From Actinostola sp. cb2023 (Eukaryota; Cnidaria; Anthozoa; Actiniaria; Actinostolidae), in assembly GCA_033675265.1 (NCBI GenBank), contig JAUJYZ010001569.1, positions 62,001 to 126,000 of the forward strand: a stretch of DNA of 64,000 nucleotides. The letters run 5' to 3'. How positions within the stretch are numbered: position 1 is the stretch's first letter; each line of letters begins with the position of its first letter. Positions 60,984 through 64,000 of the stretch are shown here, one piece after another. The notes below the pieces were generated by a model. It did no database searches and had not been told where the DNA came from. It saw only the letters and a program-made list of their open reading frames with translations. Position numbers and translations under genes: made by a program.

Positions 60984-62139
60984 ATATATGCAATCAGGTC
61001 TTGCTTAACCAAGCACTTCTCTCGATTAAACGTCTCGACCCAAAAGCACAGCTGTCCCGTTGATTTGGTATTTACTCGACAAAATAGGACGCGAATTCTC
61101 AGTCTCTATTATCACAAAGCTCACTCTCCCTTCCCACAAAGCTTTTCATTAAAGCCTACGCGCTGATTATTAAATTGTCTTAGAACAAAAAGCTCATCAC
61201 GAAGTAATTAGACAAACGCAATAAATGATTATGAAGCATTTTGTTAATAATTGTACAAGTATCTTAACCAAAGCATTAAATGGTTTCTTTACCCATGTAT
61301 TTATATTTTGAAGGACTTCCCATTGAAAAAGTACCGAAGAGAACATTGTTTGCCTATTGTAGCTGCGAGGTATATGTGTGTTTTTAGAGTATATTATGAT
61401 AAATGGCAAAAAGTACTCTACAATTTCCACATCTTATTTTTCTACTTTACATGTAACAACTGATTAAAAGGATTTACAGACAATAAAGTGGATTAGCAGT
61501 AGTTTTAGTAAGTCTATAAGTACTAAAGTAAAAACCCGCGTATAGTGAATATGCAGGCTGCATGTAAACACCTGTTTTAGTCAGAGAAATAGGTTCTTAT
61601 TTGGAAAGCCAGTCACAATGAAGTCATAACACTATATAATCACTGGAAAAAGCGTGTAAATTCTGCGTAAAATAAATTTTGGACATTTACCCACAATTTA
61701 CACCAGCAAAGAGCGTGTTTTAAGACATGTTTATGACATAGGTAGGTAGTGGTCCCACCCATATTACTTTTGTAACCAGAAACAAGTGCTTTAACCCGTA
61801 AAAAAAAAAAAAAAAAAAAAAAAAAAACGATTTAAAAAAGAACCTAACAAGCCCGGTTTGTCACTAGACATCAGGGCCCGGTTCCCGAAGGCCCGATTAG
61901 TCCGCTTAATCCAGGTTTAAAATGAATGGTTTTCTTGCGCTAATCAGCCTTTCAGGAACCCAGGCCAGATCGTGTACCAATGTTTTTAGGCTGACTGATA
62001 AAATGCAGGTTGTTTTATGCGGGTTTTTACTTTAGCAAGTTATTCTATTTCCCAGTCAAAACCAAGAAAAAATGATATTAACATCATACATAAGTTACTG
62101 ATATGAATTTCTTGTAAATAAATTGTGCAAACATCTTGG

Positions 62140-62873
62140 TCATCGTTGTTGCTTTGGGGGATTTCTTAAAAGACGTGACAACTGCTCCTATAAATAATAA
62201 TAATAATAATAACTTTATTACTGTGTGTAAAAAAAAAAAGATTCATATGAACAAAATTAGAATCAAAACCTACCAAAAAATAAGATTTTCCTGATTTATT
62301 TAGGAGAAACATAAGAATTCTAATCATTACATGTATATGTATGGAAAGTACATGGTTAAACTTTCTGGGTTACCTGTAAAAGCTCTAAATTTTTCCTTGC
62401 TTGTTCATTCAGGCGTGGAACCTGGGATGGGCTCAGATGGCAATCAGACGTAAACTGGAGAGACTGAACAAATGAGCACATAAAAAGTTAGGACACAATT
62501 TGCAATGAAACTACAGTACAGTCAAACCTCTACTAAATGTAACAGCCTGTGGTCCCGGTTGCACGAAAGGTGGTAAGCAATATCCACCAGATGAGTCATA
62601 TCCAACGGATAAAGTTTATTGGATAACTGCATCAATTTTATCTGTTGGATAAGACTTATCCGGTGGATAGCGGGCCATGTTTTTTTTTGTCCCAGCCACC
62701 GCCATACATGTTGTTATGGAGACCTCACCACAAAAGGCCACCTATGCACTTGTGGGCTGTTGTGGAGAGATTCAATGATCAATACCTTTCCATCTCCCAT
62801 TGGCACGGACACCTGGGCAGTATGAGAAGGTGTAGTGACATTAGCTAGAGGTGATCCACTCATAGACATAATC
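62140..62873 (-). CDS. C-terminal three exons of an unrecognised gene (5' part outside the window)
   Basis: Exons 62873-62786, 62463-62374 and 62187-62140 join in frame (phases 0 and 0) with AG/GT borders. They encode GSPLANVTTPSHTAQVSVPM, then LSPSQVPRLNEQARKNLELL, then EQLSRLLRNPPKQQR and a TGA stop at 62140. The last part looks like a short amphipathic or coiled-coil C-terminus (LNEQARKNLELLQ, EQLSRLL). The first exon needs one base of a split codon from an exon further upstream, which I did not find before 64000. The family is not recognised. The GTATTG donor at 62785 is non-ideal. Confidence 0.6.
62540..62690. mobile_element. MITE remnant with TATCCA/GGATA repeats
   Basis: GGTTGCACGAAAGGTGG is followed by GCAATATCCACCAG, CCAACGGATAAAG, TTGGATAAC and TATCCGGTGGATA, an interrupted inverted-repeat pattern. 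It lies in the intron between the first two visible exons of the unrecognised gene. Confidence 0.45.
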
Positions 62874-63196
62874 CTGAAAACACAAAGAAGTTAAAGAAAC
62901 GATCATCATTTATATAACACACTTTACTATGTATATATAATCAAATACACCTTACAAAGCTCAGAGCGAGAGAGATACAGACTGTGCAATAGTAAGGCAG
63001 TTTACATTTCATATAGGGACTGAGAAGTAAGTAATATAATATATATACATTTATAACGAGCCAATAGCATTAAAGTTCTAAGCGCTGTATAAGCTCTCTC
63101 TCTAAAAATGAATATATAATAAATTATAAGAATAATAGTATATAACTCATTACTACACCTACATCATCTCCTTCGCAAACATTAATTATTATTTAA

Positions 63197-63754
63197 AGGG
63201 GGACTAGTACGTAAATCGTTCAAAGTTTGATTTAGCTGAAACTTCACTGAAATATTCTCAAAGACCCATACAATCACTGGTTAATTTTTTTCTCAAAAAT
63301 TCCAATGAAAAGTAATACATTTTTATGAATCTTTAGAGGTGCCAGTGACGTTACTGACTCAACCCAAACAATCATCACGGCTTCGCTCCATACATTTCTT
63401 CATGTTTAATGTCTTGAACTATTTTATTTCTATGAAGCTAAACGTTTGTGTGAAGGAGTTTTCTTACCTTGTATGTGCTTAGGATTGATTGTTTGACTAG
63501 TTTTCTTCAGTGCAGAGCTGTTATCTGAACAAACCGTTCAGATATTTTGATCACAAAATACAAAGAAATGTATGGAGCTGAGTTTGGGTTGAGTCAGTGA
63601 CGTCACTGGCACCTCTAAAGATTCATAAAAATGTATTACTTCCCATTGGAATTTTTGAGAAAAAAATTAACCAGTGATTGTATGGGTCTTTGAGATTATT
63701 TCAGTGAAGTTTCAGCTAAATCAAATTTTGAACGATTTACGTACTAGTCCCCCT
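63197..63754. mobile_element. TTAA-flanked foldback element, about 190-bp arms
   Basis: Ends AGGGGGACTAGTACGTAAAT and ATTTACGTACTAGTCCCCCT, TTAA on both sides (63193-63196 and 63755-63758). Arms include TGACGTCACTGG-type sequence. The AGGGG start and TTAA site are shared with the element at 17782-18905. Confidence 0.85.
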
Positions 63755-63757
63755 TTA

Positions 63758-63921
63758 AGGCCCACACACACGGTGCAACTTTTCTTGCAACATTACATGC
63801 AACAGTTGCAGAAGTAGGATCGAGTTCTACTTCTGCAACTGTTGTGTGCAACGTTGCATCATGTGACACCCCCAAAAACCTTGTTGTGCAGCAAGAAAAG
63901 TTGCATCGTGTGTCTGGGCCT
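63758..63921. mobile_element. PIF/Harbinger-like MITE abutting the TTAA element
   Basis: Ends AGGCCCACACACACGGTGCA and TGCATCGTGTGTCTGGGCCT; TTA on both sides (63755-63757 and 63922-63924), fitting the TWA target of PIF/Harbinger. CTACTTCTGCAACTGTTG and its inverse form the inner arms. Confidence 0.75.
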
Positions 63922-64000
63922 TTAGTTGTCATGCAATGCTACTCCCAATACAGTCAGGTTGCATGAGGACCAATGGAAACAGTTGCGAAGTAGGAGACTA

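Overview
The window is nuclear DNA of an animal. Genes have GT-AG introns, single-exon receptor and glycosyltransferase genes sit beside multi-exon genes, and the protein families are metazoan (class A and class B-type GPCRs, nuclear receptor, FAM234, SPF45/RBM17, GT31 galactosyltransferase). The dense microsatellites, foldback MITEs, tRNA-derived SINEs and a Penelope-like remnant suit a cnidarian, most likely an anthozoan (coral or sea anemone). That placement rests on gene style and repeat types, not on a database match.

0-9 kb: a class B-type seven-transmembrane receptor on the minus strand. I reassembled it from nine exons, most under 160 bp; all seven membrane segments and all splice phases agree. 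A single-exon beta-1,3-galactosyltransferase gene lies inside its first intron on the opposite strand. 9-14 kb: no gene; MITE, a 76-bp satellite array and a purine-rich tract. 14.5-21.2 kb: a minus-strand sulfotransferase-like cluster with one intact copy, one copy with an internal out-of-frame deletion, and one eroded fragment, separated by a 1.1-kb TTAA-flanked element and foldbacks. 23.9-27.3 kb: a three-exon nuclear receptor on the minus strand, with a one-base frameshift inside its DNA-binding domain as read here. 27-39 kb: mostly mobile-element debris, a SINE, and two weak exon candidates. 39.1-43.8 kb: a complete seven-exon FAM234-type membrane gene on the minus strand. 46.3-47.6 kb: an intronless RBM17/SPF45 gene on the minus strand. 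50.6-51.8 kb: an intronless class A GPCR on the plus strand. 52-62 kb: foldbacks, long microsatellites, a pogo-like element and a Penelope-like remnant with a hammerhead-like motif. 62.1-62.9 kb: the last three exons of an unrecognised minus-strand gene whose 5' part lies beyond the window.

The genes are independent units and no operon or pathway links them. The most unusual points are the class B-type receptor with almost no extracellular domain, whose cytoplasmic-tail frame runs open into a 36-bp minisatellite; the nested opposite-strand galactosyltransferase; opposed CTGT/ACAG arrays within one intron; and the hammerhead-like core in the Penelope remnant. Exon borders were placed by eye from splice consensus and phase agreement and have no transcript support.
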